A stretch of 64,000 nucleotides of DNA, taken from NCBI RefSeq assembly GCF_000004825.1, contig NW_008805074.1:62001-126000 (forward strand). The letters are read 5' to 3'. Each line of letters starts with the position of its first letter. Within the stretch, counting starts at the first letter, position 1. The notes below the pieces were generated by a model, which searched no databases, had not been told where the DNA came from, and saw only the letters and a program-made list of their open reading frames with translations. Source of the stretch: Heterostelium album PN500. Taxonomy: Eukaryota; Evosea; Eumycetozoa; Acytosteliales; Acytosteliaceae. The translations under genes and the position numbers were made by a program. Of the stretch, positions 46,788 through 58,602 are shown one piece after another.

Positions 46788-48476
46788 ATGACATCAATTA
46801 AAGACAGTCAAGAATGGAAGAAGTTGGAGGAACACTATCAAAAAGTTGGTAAATCATTCAATATGAGAAATGAATTCGGTAAGGATCAAAAGAGATTCGA
46901 GAAGTTCCATGTCGAGTTGAAATTGAACAATGAGGTCGGTCCGATCTTGTTTGACTACTCAAAGAATCGTGTCAATGAAGAGACTATGGAGTTGTTGTTC
47001 AAGGTAGCTAAGCATGCCAATGTAGAGCAATGGCGTGACCGTATGTTTGCCGGTGAGAAGATCAATATCACTGAGAATCGTGCTGTCTTACATACTGCCT
47101 TGCGTAATCGTGATGCCAAGTCGGTCATCAAGGTCGACGGTGAAGACGTCATGCCAGGTGTTCGTGCGGTGCTCGCCAAGATGAAGTCGTTCGTCGAGCG
47201 TGTTCGCAACGGAAAGTGGTGTGGATACAGCGGCAAGAAGATTACCGACGTCGTTAACATTGGAATCGGTGGATCCGATCTCGGTCCTGTCATGGTTTGT
47301 GCCGCTCTCAAGCCATATGCTAACGACACTGAGTTGCGCGCACACTTTGTCTCGAACATCGATGGAACTCATCTGCACGAGACCGTCCGTCAACTCGACC
47401 CGGCAACCACCTTGTTCATCGTTGCCTCCAAGACTTTCACAACTCAAGAGACCATCACCAATGCTCTGTCCGCACGTAAGTGGTTCTTGGATCACTTGCC
47501 AAGCGGTGTCGATCAGGGTCACGCCATTGGACAACACTTTGTCGCGTTGTCAACCAACGAGAAGGAGGTCACTAAATTTGGTATTCTCGTTGAGAATATG
47601 TTTGAGTTTTGGGATTGGGTTGGTGGACGTTACTCACTCTGGAGTGCCATTGGATTGCCAATCGCTCTCTACGTTGGATTCGATCATTTCGAGCAGCTGT
47701 TGGCCGGTGCTTTCGCCATGGATCACCACTTCCAGAGTGCGCCACTCGACAAGAATATTCCAGTGTTGATGGCACTGATTGGATTGTGGTATAACAACTT
47801 CTTTGATGCACAATCACTTGCCATCTTGCCATACGACCAGTACTTGTCGCGTTTCGCCGCCTACTTCCAACAGGGTGATATGGAGTCGAACGGTAAGGGT
47901 GTCACTCGTGACGGCGCGCCAGTGCAAGTCTCCACCGGACCGGTTATTTGGGGTGAGCCAGGAACCAACGGACAACACGCCTTCTACCAATTGATCCATC
48001 AGGGAACCAAGGTGATTCCGTGCGACTTTATCGCGTCCGTAGAAAGCCACAATCCAATGGGCGACCACCACCGTATTCTGCTGAGCAACTTCTTTGCTCA
48101 GACTGAAGCGTTGATGAAGGGTAAATCCGAGGAGGAAGCCAAGGCCGAACTCACAAAGGAGGGTCTCAGTCAGGAGCGTCTCGACAAGCTCTTGCCACAC
48201 AAGGTGTTCTTGGGTAATCGTCCAACCAACTCGATCATGCTACAGAAGCTCACACCATACTCACTCGGTTCGCTCATTGCTATGTACGAACACAAGATCT
48301 TTGTACAAGGTATCATTTGGAACATCAACTCATTCGACCAATGGGGTGTAGAGCTTGGTAAGCAACTTGCCAAGTCAATCCTTCCAGAACTTCACAATCA
48401 AGAAAAGATTACCGCACACGATTCCTCTACAAATGGTTTAATCAACTATTTCAAACAACACTCCTCCAAACTCTAA
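46788..48476 (+). CDS. gpi: Glucose-6-phosphate isomerase
   Basis: Interconverts glucose 6-phosphate and fructose 6-phosphate in cytosolic glycolysis. Single exon, 562 residues, the normal eukaryotic length. Signatures: [42 protein letters not shown] and the C-terminal GNRPTNSI with the base-supplying region [12 protein letters not shown]. The catalytic Glu lies in [18 protein letters not shown]. No peroxisomal or mitochondrial targeting signal is evident. Codon use is strongly biased as in other glycolytic genes. Confidence 0.98.
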   Translation: MTSIKDSQEWKKLEEHYQKVGKSFNMRNEFGKDQKRFEKFHVELKLNNEVGPILFDYSKNRVNEETMELLFKVAKHANVEQWRDRMFAGEKINITENRAVLHTALRNRDAKSVIKVDGEDVMPGVRAVLAKMKSFVERVRNGKWCGYSGKKITDVVNIGIGGSDLGPVMVCAALKPYANDTELRAHFVSNIDGTHLHETVRQLDPATTLFIVASKTFTTQETITNALSARKWFLDHLPSGVDQGHAIGQHFVALSTNEKEVTKFGILVENMFEFWDWVGGRYSLWSAIGLPIALYVGFDHFEQLLAGAFAMDHHFQSAPLDKNIPVLMALIGLWYNNFFDAQSLAILPYDQYLSRFAAYFQQGDMESNGKGVTRDGAPVQVSTGPVIWGEPGTNGQHAFYQLIHQGTKVIPCDFIASVESHNPMGDHHRILLSNFFAQTEALMKGKSEEEAKAELTKEGLSQERLDKLLPHKVFLGNRPTNSIMLQKLTPYSLGSLIAMYEHKIFVQGIIWNINSFDQWGVELGKQLAKSILPELHNQEKITAHDSSTNGLINYFKQHSSKL

Positions 48477-48978
48477 ACAACAACAACTTACCAATTTTTT
48501 TTTTTAAATAAAACTGTATCAAAATAATAAAATTATTATTAAAAATTATTAAAAAATATTAACTTTTGGTTTACTAATTGTAAATAAAAATTTTGTTTTT
48601 TCTAAAATAGTTTAAAATTTTATTTTATTTCTTGTAAATTATAACATAAAATGATTGATATAGTGACTAAAAATATATTTCTATTTTTATCAATTATATT
48701 ATATTATTAAAATTATTAATAATATTAACTTTTGGTGTTCCAATACTTTTTTGGATATAGGTGTAAATACAATTTATTAAATATTTCTTGATTAGTTTAC
48801 TATCTATAAATATATATGGAAACTATATATAGTATCTATAATATATTTCAATTTAATTAAAATAAATAAAAAAACAAAGTATAAATTGTATTCAAATCAA
48901 TCAGTTTATTATTATTATTTCAAATCAAAAATTATCTCCTATCTTTAAATTATATACTCAAATACTAAAAAAAACAAT
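48477..48978. other. Intergenic
   Basis: About 500 nt of AT-rich spacer. The phrase AATATTAACTTTTGGT occurs twice (about 48556 and 48721), suggesting a small duplication. No gene. Confidence 0.5.
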
Positions 48979-49263
48979 ATGACTCTTATCAGTAATTTCT
49001 TATTATTTTTTAAAAATATATATATATTGAGAAAAACTAACCAAATCTATTTTTTATTTCTTTTTGTAAATTTAGAAAACTTGACAAACTTTGGCGGATC
49101 TGGTTCATCTATCCAATCGAAAATCCATGAATCAATTTCTTCGAGTACTGGAATGAATGTCTATCAAAATGGATCTCAAGTAACCGATTCAAACTATTGC
49201 TATTGGTCATATTATTACAATAGATGGATTTGCAACTACTATGGTGGAAATAGACAATATTAG
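48979..49263 (+). CDS. Small protein, two exons, dictyostelid-type
   Basis: The open frame over the whole stretch is 94 residues, but splicing is more likely: exon 48979-48991 (MTLI plus one base) to 49076-49263 gives 66 residues, MTLIKNLTNFGGSGSSIQSK onwards, ending NYYGGNRQY. A phase-1 intron just after codon 4, a start of the MTL-x form, and a short Gly/Ser/Tyr-rich body are the layout of the small developmental dictyostelid proteins (hssA/2C/7E and UPF0512 types). The body, rich in Tyr and Trp (CYWSYYYNRWIC), differs from those families, so the relation is uncertain. Confidence 0.6.
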   Translation: MTLISNFLLFFKNIYILRKTNQIYFLFLFVNLENLTNFGGSGSSIQSKIHESISSSTGMNVYQNGSQVTDSNYCYWSYYYNRWICNYYGGNRQY

Positions 49264-49606
49264 AATTTCTTCCATATTTTTTTATTTTATATTTTTATAT
49301 CCTTCATAAATCTATTCATATAAAACTTTAAATAAAATATATGAATCCTATTAATCTTTTTATTAGATATTGAATCTTTGAATATCAAATCCATTTTATT
49401 TGGTACTTTTCTATTAAATGTCTATATATATTAAGAATTAGAAATGATATTGTTGTCATGTATTTTAGATTTTAGGTTTCCGATTGATATTAAGATTAAA
49501 TTAAACGGACCACTAAAAGAAATAAATAGATTAAAATATTTGTATAAATTGTTGAAATAAAATTTATTTGATTTGATTTTATTACAAAGTTGAAATAATT
49601 ATTTTG
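49264..49606. other. Intergenic, converging 3' ends
   Basis: About 340 nt of AT-rich spacer between two converging genes. Nothing recognisable. Confidence 0.6.
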
Positions 49607-50208
49607 TTAAAAACGACGATTGATATTAACTCTTGATCGAGTTGAACATGCGTATTCGGATTGCCAGTGAACCACTGTGTGGATGTACTCTGAGATCTCT
49701 ACAACTTTTGGAGTACCAACGCTTGTACCACAGGTCATAAGGTAGGTGACGTGATTTCTCTGACCAACACGTGCAGACATGTCACCGTTTTTATATTCAA
49801 CAATCAAACCAATGATATCACCATTCTCATTAGTGTGCAAAGAGTAGAACTCATTTCCAGTTCCCAACATTGTGCACTGCTGAGTGGTTGGATTATACTT
49901 GTAGGCAGGAGAATCATTACCACATGGATTCTTCATTCCAACAGTATCGTTACAAATATTCAAGTAGAAAACCGCTCCTTCTTGAGATGTATAAGTATAA
50001 TCCTCATCTCTAAATAAAAAACATATATAGATAGATATTTATTAATACATTTTCAAAGAGAAAAAAAAAAGATATTTTATACATACCCTGGATGATGAAT
50101 CAATGGTGACAAGTCAAATGAATTTCCTTCAATGGTGACCTTACACTTTTGAGAACTGGTGAAGGAAATACATAATAACAAAATGATACAAGTCAATAAT
50201 TTTATCAT
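49607..50208 (-). CDS. Secreted soluble MRH-domain (mannose 6-phosphate receptor homology) protein
   Basis: Two exons (50208-50087, 50009-49607), 174 residues. A signal peptide (MIKLLTCIILLLCISFTSSQ) leads directly into one MRH domain: C-x-V at the start, SFDLSPL, DYTYTS, YLNICND, later LIVEYKNGDMSARVGQRNH, TYLMTCG and the closing WQSEYAC, which matches the terminal strand and last Cys of MRH domains. There is no transmembrane helix or ER-retention motif, unlike receptors or OS-9. MRH domains bind mannose 6-phosphate or high-mannose glycans. Two GT-rich sites (GGGTGTG on minus, near 50461 and 50502) lie upstream. Confidence 0.8.
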
Positions 50209-52704
50209 TTTCGAAAATACCTACTTTTAAAAATACGATTTTGATTTAAATTAATATCATTGTTGTTGTTTACAAATAAATAATCAATATACGTACTTTG
50301 AAGATTGAGAGAGTGTGGTTATACTGAACAGTTAATATTTGTTTGTTTGATAAGTCGTTTTTTTTTGGTTTGAATGAATTGATGATATGATGATCATTAT
50401 ACTTCGTCTGTATTTATAGTTGATTATCCATAAGAGATCGGTCCATCATACCTGAATATCACACCCATTTAAGAAAAATATTAATATAAACAAACACTCA
50501 CACCCCTCTCTTTCGAATCACTTTTAAAATATTTATTATTTTATTGGTATTCACAAGACGTCCTGTCAAATCATAAACTATTTTCTGTTCACCCAATTCA
50601 CTCATTTGTTCTTTTTAATATTACAAATAAAATAAAATGAATTAACTGACTTGACAAACAAACAAACAAAAAAGATAATCATAATGATGAATTTTGTTTG
50701 TTTTTTTAATTTAAAAAATGAAAATGAAAAAAGAAAACACTGAAAATTAAAAAAACAATATTAAAATTATACATATAATCTATAGATTATTGAATTCATG
50801 AAAACAATACAAATTATAACCAAATACAACATTGTACTCGTTAAATTTTTATTTGTTTTAGATTCTGCAAATATTATACTACCCATTAGAAACAAATATA
50901 ATTATAATGATAATAATGATAATGATATTCATCCAAAAATATAATTTATATTTGTTAGAGATCAATATTATCTATTACACATATATTTTGTTTGTCATAT
51001 AAAATAATAATAACAATTTATTTTTTATTTTATTTTATTTTATTTTTTTATATAAATAAACACACACTCAAAATTCAAATTTTCCAATATTATAACCGTT
51101 AGTAACGTTGAATAAGAGAGCGGGAGATGATTCTTTTTTGGTGACACCAAAAACATAAATGAAGTGTGGGGTTTTTGGATGTTGTTATTGTTGTTGAACC
51201 CACACCAAAAAATTGAGCTTTCAAAAACACACCAATTTTTTTTATTTTTTTTATTTTTTTTATTTTCTTAATTATATTTATTTTTTTTATTTAATAATAA
51301 ATAAATAATAAATAATAAATATAGTTTTATTAACAGTAACAAAAAAAAAAGATTATATATGTGCATCAAAATAGTAATATAAAATATTGAAAAAATCACT
51401 AAAATTCAGAGCACCTCAAACACTCACTATTGATCTCTAAAGGTGTCAGCAATTCTCAACGGTAGATCTCAACTTTAAACAAACACCTCCAAACTAAATT
51501 GCAAGCCATCACCTATACATTTCATTAGTTTTCCTACAATTACATTGTATAGTTATTTTTGTTTGTCTTGACATTCCTACTACTATCTTTTTAGTTTAGT
51601 TTATCTTATTAATTATTATTATTGTTATTATTATAATATTCAAATATCAAACAAAAGTAATAACAAAATCAGTGGTATTCACTACTATATATTGTTTTAT
51701 CTATCTATATATCTATCTTGTTCCTTTGTTCCTCTTCTGTTTTTTTTTTTTGAATTCAAAAACAACTACAAATTACCAAAACTAATTGAGTTTTTTGGAT
51801 ATTTTTTCAATAATATTTGTTTTTAATTTTTTTAAAAATTTTTTGTAGTTATTTAATTTTTTTAATTTTAAAAAAAAGAAAAAAAAAAAAGATATATAAA
51901 TAATAATAATATTATAAAAAAAAAACAAAGTTATTACTATTAAAGATTTATTTATTTAAAGAGATTACCATCCATTTATTTTGAATATTTATTATTATAT
52001 AAATCTTTTTTTTTTTTTATTTCACATCAATCAACCAACCAATCAATCTCAATCACAATCACAGCTATAACAAACAAAACAAGTAAAGAGTAGTCAGAGT
52101 TAATTTCAAGATATTGTCATTAATTTGGTAAGTGTTAATTAGGTGAACTTAAAATGGTTTTTTGTTTTTTTTTTTTTTTTAAAAAATTTTTTTAGTTTTT
52201 TTTTCAAATCTTGAAATCTGACCGTTGAACCAACAAAATTATATTTTTTGAAATGTTCAAACGGACAAAATTAGACTTTGGACTCGCCAATAACTATTCA
52301 ACATCAATAATAATATAATATAATTTTAGTTTAGTTATCTTTTGGTGATTGGTTCTATTTTATTGTATATATTTATTTATTACATTTTCATCACAACATC
52401 ACAGACCAACCATCAATCAGCTTTGCTTTTTTTTAATTTCCAATTTGGATAATATCCATTATATTAATATTCAAACATAATCAAAATTCTCTATATATAG
52501 GATCGATTTATAGTTAGTTATGTTTAAACCCCAATATATGTATGTTGTTTTGTTTTGTTTCGTTTATTGATCCTTTTTGATCATCAATCGATTTCAAAAA
52601 TCTTTGTTTTTTTTTTCTTCTCTAGATTAATAGGATTAATAGGATTAATACTAATCTAATCGATTTTAAACACACACAATAGAAATCCGATATCAAATTT
52701 AGGA
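50209..52704. other. Long intergenic region upstream of the AT-hook gene
   Basis: About 2.5 kb, the longest gap in the window. Mostly A/T runs. A donor-like GTAAGT at 52128 and AG sites at 52682 and 52702 suggest a 5'-leader intron of the AT-hook gene. A triple GATTAATAG repeat lies near 52627-52650. A mixed stretch at about 51410-51530 has no open frame. No gene found. Confidence 0.45.
50457..50512 (-). promoter_or_regulatory. Pair of G-box-like elements upstream of the MRH gene
   Basis: On the minus strand AATGGGTGTGA (about 50459-50469) and AGGGGTGTGAG (about 50500-50510), about 40 nt apart, 250-300 nt upstream of the start. They resemble GBF-bound G-boxes of cAMP-induced genes. The assignment is by pattern only. 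Confidence 0.3.
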
Positions 52705-53682
52705 ATGTCTAATGGAAATCCATCAAATCCTACAAGTGCTCATATAAATGGTATTACGTCACCAACAGCAAGTGCGACCACTACACCACCACCACCCTCC
52801 TCATCAGTGACGACAACATTATCATCGATTTCAGCGATTACAGCAACTTCACCACCGGTTCCACCCTCCATCACCCAACAATATACACTACCAACCATAT
52901 CGACGGTGGCGTCGTCACAACCGCCACTCACCGGTCCCACTCAACTAAATAGTATCAATGTCAATCTAGGCATACCAATGCCACTGGGAGCAGCCAATCC
53001 CAACAGCCTCCTCAATACAAATCCACCTATTTCCGTTGTTGGCACCGTCGGTGGTGTTGGCGGACCCATCAATCCCACCACCGGCGCCTCTGCACCAGCT
53101 TCCAACCCCAACTCTGCAACTTCCAACACCGCCACCTCCACAACAACAACGACAACCACCACCTCAACCGCCGGCACAATATCACCAAACTCACTGCTAT
53201 CGTCTCCGATGTCCGGAGACAAGAGGACGCGTGGACGTCCCAGAAAGAATCCACCACCCGAGCCACGCGACCCAAGTACACCGAAGCGCAAACGTGGACG
53301 TCCACCCAAGTTGGACAAAGACGGCAATCCAGCGCGCGTCTCACAGCCACCTAGCACACCAGGCTCCAACGGCAAGAAACGTGGACGTCCCAAGAAGCAC
53401 AAGGACGAAGGTGGTGACGACGACGACTCGAGCGAGTACAATGGTGACACCGACGGCGGCGACAACACACCAAAGAAACGAGGTCGTCCATCCAAAAACA
53501 AATCCGTAGACGGACAATCACCACTACGCTCGCCACAATCACCATCATCACTGCCATCCACACCCAACAAACTTCCACCACTCAACGGCAGTGGAGATCC
53601 ACAAAAATCAAATAACTATACAGCAGAGGTTGTTGACTTCCAACCCAATTTTTCGCTCTTTGGACAATCACACAATGATTAG
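52705..53682 (+). CDS. AT-hook DNA-binding protein
   Basis: Single exon, 325 residues, Pro/Ser/Thr-rich. The first 165 residues are low complexity. Four AT-hooks follow, with RGRP cores near residues 176, 197, 226 and 259 (TRGRPRK, KRGRPPK, KRGRPKK, KRGRPSK), separated by basic or acidic linkers, including a DDDDSSE patch. AT-hooks insert into the minor groove of AT-rich DNA, fitting an HMGA-like chromatin role in a very AT-rich genome. No catalytic domain is visible. The C-terminal end (VVDFQPNFSLFGQ) is more conserved-looking and could be a partner-binding motif. Confidence 0.88.
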   Translation: MSNGNPSNPTSAHINGITSPTASATTTPPPPSSSVTTTLSSISAITATSPPVPPSITQQYTLPTISTVASSQPPLTGPTQLNSINVNLGIPMPLGAANPNSLLNTNPPISVVGTVGGVGGPINPTTGASAPASNPNSATSNTATSTTTTTTTTSTAGTISPNSLLSSPMSGDKRTRGRPRKNPPPEPRDPSTPKRKRGRPPKLDKDGNPARVSQPPSTPGSNGKKRGRPKKHKDEGGDDDDSSEYNGDTDGGDNTPKKRGRPSKNKSVDGQSPLRSPQSPSSLPSTPNKLPPLNGSGDPQKSNNYTAEVVDFQPNFSLFGQSHND

Positions 53683-54470
53683 TCCACTACCTACAACTCA
53701 ACAAACAAACACAACAATGTTGAAATGAAAAAAAAAAAAGAAAATCAACAAACAAAATAACAAAAACAACAACAAAAACAAAAAAAAACAAAACAACTTT
53801 TGTTTCCATCTACACTTTCCAAATAACATCAATACATCCGTCCATCCAACAACAACAACAACAACAACAACTTACAACATATTGCAATAATGGAAACAAC
53901 AACAACAAAAAAGTGAACCAATTATTTTTACCATTTTAAACACTCACCTCCACCTTCGCCTTCATCTTCACCTCAAATCACTTTCACTTTCACTTTCACC
54001 TTCGCCTGTTAATATAAATTAAAACCTTTGAAATAAAAAAAAAATACAAAAATATAACCTCTGTTTTTTTCATTACTTGAGAATTAGAATTATGATAATA
54101 TTAACAAAATTAGATCAAGATTAACATTTTCTTTAGAATAGTGAATAGTATCTTACCATTCGACAATTGTTATTGCAACGGCAAACTCTTATGTAATTCA
54201 TTGGGGGGTTGTTGACAGTCAACTTAATACCATTGTTATTATTATCATTAGCACACTCTATGGTCAAAACATTATTTTTATTTTAATTTTTTTTTTGGTA
54301 TTTTTCTTTAAAATGATTTATTTTTTGACAGAGGGTTCTCTTACAACTCACCGACAATTTAAACATTCATTTAAATTGGCATTATCAAGATTACTATTTT
54401 ATTTATATTAAGATCAAATTTATTATATATTAATATTAATAGATTTTTTTGAAAACTATAAAATAAGAAA
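53683..54470. other. Intergenic, possible coding remnants on minus
   Basis: About 790 nt between AT-hook and ValRS genes. It holds CA/AC-rich tracts, a CTTTCA repeat (about 53980-53999) and the coding-like minus-strand stretch listed separately (54133-54285). Confidence 0.4.
54133..54285 (-). other. Start-less coding-like stretch
   Basis: A 50-codon open frame on minus reads VLTIECANDNNNNGIKLTV, then NNPPMNYIRVCRCNNNC. Its composition is protein-like, including dictyostelid Asn runs and spaced Cys, but it has no start codon and no clear splice partner. A second fragment, NANLNECLNC at about 54355-54395 with a GTGAGT donor, may belong to it. It could be a dead small gene or chance. Confidence 0.25.
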
Positions 54471-57400
54471 ATGAGTGATACTACAGATCAACCAATTCTC
54501 ACCGAAGAGGAGAGAAAGAAAGAAGAAAAGAAAAAGGCCAAGGAAGCCGAAAAGGAAGCTAAAAAGGCAAAGCTTGCTGAAAAGGAAGCAAAACTTGTTA
54601 GTATTATCAATTATTCATATACATATTCTCTTACAAGTTAGTTTTTTTTATAACTAACAATCAATCTATCTATCTATCTGTACAGAAATTAGTAAAAGAA
54701 AAGGAATTAGAGAATAAGAAAAAGAAAGAAGCACAAGAAGCTGAACAGAGAGAAAAAGCAGAGTTGGAAGCAAAGAATCTTAGAGAATATGCTGAACGTG
54801 CATCGAAAACACCAAAAGGTGAAAAGAAACGTAAGTTTTGTTTGTTTCTTTTAAAAAAAGGTTATTAAATATTGATATCATCTTCTTTTGTTATTTCTCA
54901 GAGTTAACTGGTGAATTGTATCCATCTTATCATCCACCAGCAGTAGAATCTGCATGGTACGATTGGTGGTTGCAAAACGAATTCTTCTCACCGGAGAAAC
55001 AGATGGAGATTCAACCACACTGTCAGAAGGACAAGAAGTTCACAATGGTCATTCCACCACCAAATGTCACTGGATCGTTGCATCTTGGTCACGCTCTGAC
55101 CATGGCAATTCAAGACTCGATCACTCGTTATCGTCGTATGAAGGGTGAGGTCTGCCTGTGGATTCCGGGAACCGATCACGCCGGTATCGCCACACAGGTC
55201 GTCGTCGAGAAGAAGTTGCAGCGTGAGCGTAACGTCAGTCGTCACGATCTCGGTCGTGAGGGATTCATCAACGAGGTTTGGAACTGGAAGAACGAGTATG
55301 GTTCGCGTATTCAAGGACAGCTGCGTATCATTGGTTCGTCTCTCGATTGGAGTCGTGAGGCATTCACCATGGACGAGAAGCGTTGCAAAGCGGTCAACAC
55401 TGCTTTCATTCGTATGTTTGACGACGGATTGATCTTCAGATCGACTCGTCTCGTCAACTGGTCGTGTGCATTGAAGACCGCCATCTCTGATATCGAAGTC
55501 GATTTCAAGGACCTTGAGAAGCACACCAAGATGTCGGTTCCAGGTCACAAGGGAACCTATGACTTTGGTGTTTTGTTTGAGTTTGCCTACCAGGTTGAGG
55601 ATAGCGATGAGCAGTTGGTCGTTGCCACCACTCGTATCGAGACAATGTTGGCCGATACTGCTGTTGCCATCCACTCACAGGATCCACGTTACAAGCATCT
55701 CCACGGTAAGTTTGTCAAGCATCCATTGGTCAATCGTCGTTTGCCAATTATTTGCGACGACGTTCTCGTCGATATGGCTTTTGGAACTGGTGTTGTCAAG
55801 GTCACCCCAGCTCACGATCACAACGATTACGAGACTGGATTGCGTCACAAGCTGCCAATGATCAATCTCTTCACCGACGAGGGTCTCATCAATGAGAACG
55901 GTGGAGAGAAGTTCCAAGGAATGAGAAGATTCGACGCGAGAAACGCTGTTATCGAGTCGTTGAAGGAGCTCGGATTGTACAAGGGAATGAAGGACAACAA
56001 GATGCGTCTTGGTTTCTGTTCGAGATCGAAAGACATTGTTGAACCACTCATTAAACCACAGTGGTATGTCAAATGCGACGGTATGGCCGCCAAGGCAATC
56101 GAAGCTGTCAAGTCGGGTGAGTTGAAGATCATCCCATCCACTCACGAAGTTACTTGGTTCCGTTGGTTGGAGAACATCAAGGATTGGTGTATCTCTCGTC
56201 AACTGTGGTGGGGACATCGTATTCCAGCTTACTTGGTCAGAGTCAGAGGTGTTGTTGAAGATCCATACTCCACTTCCCAATGGGTTGTCGGTAACAACCA
56301 AGAGGAAGCATTGGAGTCTGCCGCCGCCAAATTCAAGGTTCCCAAAGAAGATATCCAATTGGAGCAAGATCACGACGTTCTCGACACCTGGTTCAGCTCC
56401 GGTTTGTTCCCATTCTCCACATTGGGATGGCCAGAGCAAACCAAGGATTTCGAGCAATTCTTCCCAACCAGCTTGTTGGAGACCGGTTTGGACATCTTGT
56501 TCTTCTGGGTCGCTCGTATGGTCATGATGGGACAACAACTCACCGGTAAACTTCCATTCAATCAAATCTTCCTCCATGCAATGGTTCGTGACTCTCACGG
56601 ACGTAAGATGTCCAAGAGTCTTGGAAACGTCATCGATCCACTCGACGTCATTCGTGGTATCACACTCAAGTCACTCCAAGACAATTTGAAGGCTGGAAAC
56701 TTGGATCCAGTCGAATACGAAAAGGCATCGCTCGGTTTGAAGCAAGACTACCCAGAGGGTATCTCAGAGTGCGGTACCGACGCTATGCGTTTCGCACTTT
56801 GCGCGTACACCTCACAGGGTCGTGACATCAACTTGGATATCTTGCGTGTTGTCGGATACCGTCATTTCTGTAACAAGATTTGGAATGCTACTCGTTTCGC
56901 CATGATGAAGCTCGGTGACTACAAGCCAATCGATTTCAACCCACAGGAGCTCGTCAAGGACACCAACGCCGTCAACCTCTGGATTCTCAACGCCGCCAAC
57001 CGCGCCATCCAACAATGCGAGGAAGGTTTCGCCGCCTACGACTTTGCTCAGGTCACCACCGCCATCTACAACTTCTGGTTGCACGACCTCTGCGACTTTT
57101 ACTTGGAGACCACCAAGCCAATCTTTGCCGAGGGCGACAGCTCACCTGCCACCCAAAAGACCAAAGACACACTCTACACCTGTATCGATATCGGTTTGAA
57201 GTTGTTGCATCCATTCATGCCATATCTCTCCGAGGAGTTGTACCAATCGATCCCAAGACGTCCATCCGACTCGATCGCCACCATCATGTTGTGCAAGTAT
57301 CCATCGACCGTCGCCGAGTGGAACAATCCATCGATCGAAGAGGAAATGACCAAGTGTCAAGATATTATCCGTGCGATCCGTTCGCTCCGTACCAAATACA

Positions 57401-57822
57401 ACGTCGCCAGCAATAAGAAGGTTGCCACCTTTATCCATACCAAGACCGACGAGCTCAACAACTTGTACTCAAGACACGCCTCACTCATCAAGGTTCTCTC
57501 TAATGCCACTCAAGTCGAGGTCGCACTCACCACCGAGGGTCGTCCAGGTTGTGTCATCGACACCTACAACGAGAACGTCTCACTGCTCTTGGATCTCTCT
57601 GATTCAATGGACTTTGCCGCCGAAATCCAAAGAATGGAGGCCAAGAAGACTCAACTCCAAACTCAAAAGGATACACTCTTGAAGAAGATCAACATCCCAT
57701 CCTACGAAAAAGTTCCACTCAAGATTCGTGAGGACAACGACAGCAAACTCAAAGCATTCGACGAAGAAATCAAAACACTTGATAACACAATCGAAAGTTT
57801 TGCAAAACTTACCACCAAATAA
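54471..57822 (+). CDS. valS: Valyl-tRNA synthetase
   Basis: Class I synthetase charging tRNA-Val, cytosolic and perhaps also mitochondrial. Three exons (54471-54596, 54686-54830, 54902-57822), 1063 residues. The first 85 residues form a very charged Lys/Glu helix, an extension seen in eukaryotic ValRS. HIGH motif as HLGH at residues 151-154 ([15 protein letters not shown]); KMSKS at 659-663. The editing domain ([34 protein letters not shown]) and the C-terminal anticodon-binding and coiled-coil parts are intact. No mitochondrial presequence is evident at this start. Confidence 0.97.
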
Positions 57823-58602
57823 ATTAAAATTAAAAATTAAATAAAAAATTAAATAAAAAGATAAATCAAAAATAAAATATATATATATATGTCCAAATTA
57901 ATAATGAAAAACGAAGAAAATTAAATTAAAATTCATTGAAATTAATTTAAATTATATTGATTCTAGAAAAAAAAATCTTAAAAAAACCTATTAATCTAAA
58001 TTTGAAATAAACATTCTACATTATTCTTTTTAATTTTTGTTTTTTTATTTTTCTCACAATAAAAACCACTCCATTTTTTTCAATAAAATTTTTTTTTTTT
58101 TTTGGATTTAAATTAAATTTAATTGAGTTCACACAACAAACAACATCAATACACTCATATCCAGTCAATATTGAAAATTTATTTTTATTTTTTTAAATTA
58201 AGAAAGTTCGAAGATAACTTAATATCTCAATAATATTATTTGTATTTGATTTATTTAGTTAATATATAAGTTAGCTTCTGACTCATTCCAATTCACAAAC
58301 ACACACACTCACACCCACACTCTTCATCACTTATACCAACATTAACAGATAGTTTTTTTTAATAGTTTTTTCTTATTTCTTGAATTATAAATACCTTTAA
58401 ATGTATGTATCATTGAATCATTATATAAAGCGCAAAAACAATAACAAACAATAGCAATAATAAATAGCAACAACAACAATAATAATCAAATCATAGATTT
58501 AATATATATATTTAAATATTAAATTTTTGTAAATACAACAACTTTTTTGTAAACAATAATTTTTAATCGGATATAAACAATAATAATAAATAATCATATA
58601 AA
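57823..58602. other. Intergenic upstream of E1
   Basis: About 780 nt of AT-rich DNA. A CA-rich block (CACACACACTCACACCCACA, near 58300-58319) lies about 290 nt upstream of the E1 start. No gene. Confidence 0.5.

Noticed and set aside
51450-51470. Short resemblance to the 5' end of 5.8S rRNA (TCTCAACGGTAGATCTC)
   Set aside because: Only about 14 of 19 bases fit and the following sequence does not continue the match.
55675-56598. 307-codon minus-strand frame inside valyl-tRNA synthetase
   Set aside because: Antisense shadow of a strongly conserved coding region with biased codon use.
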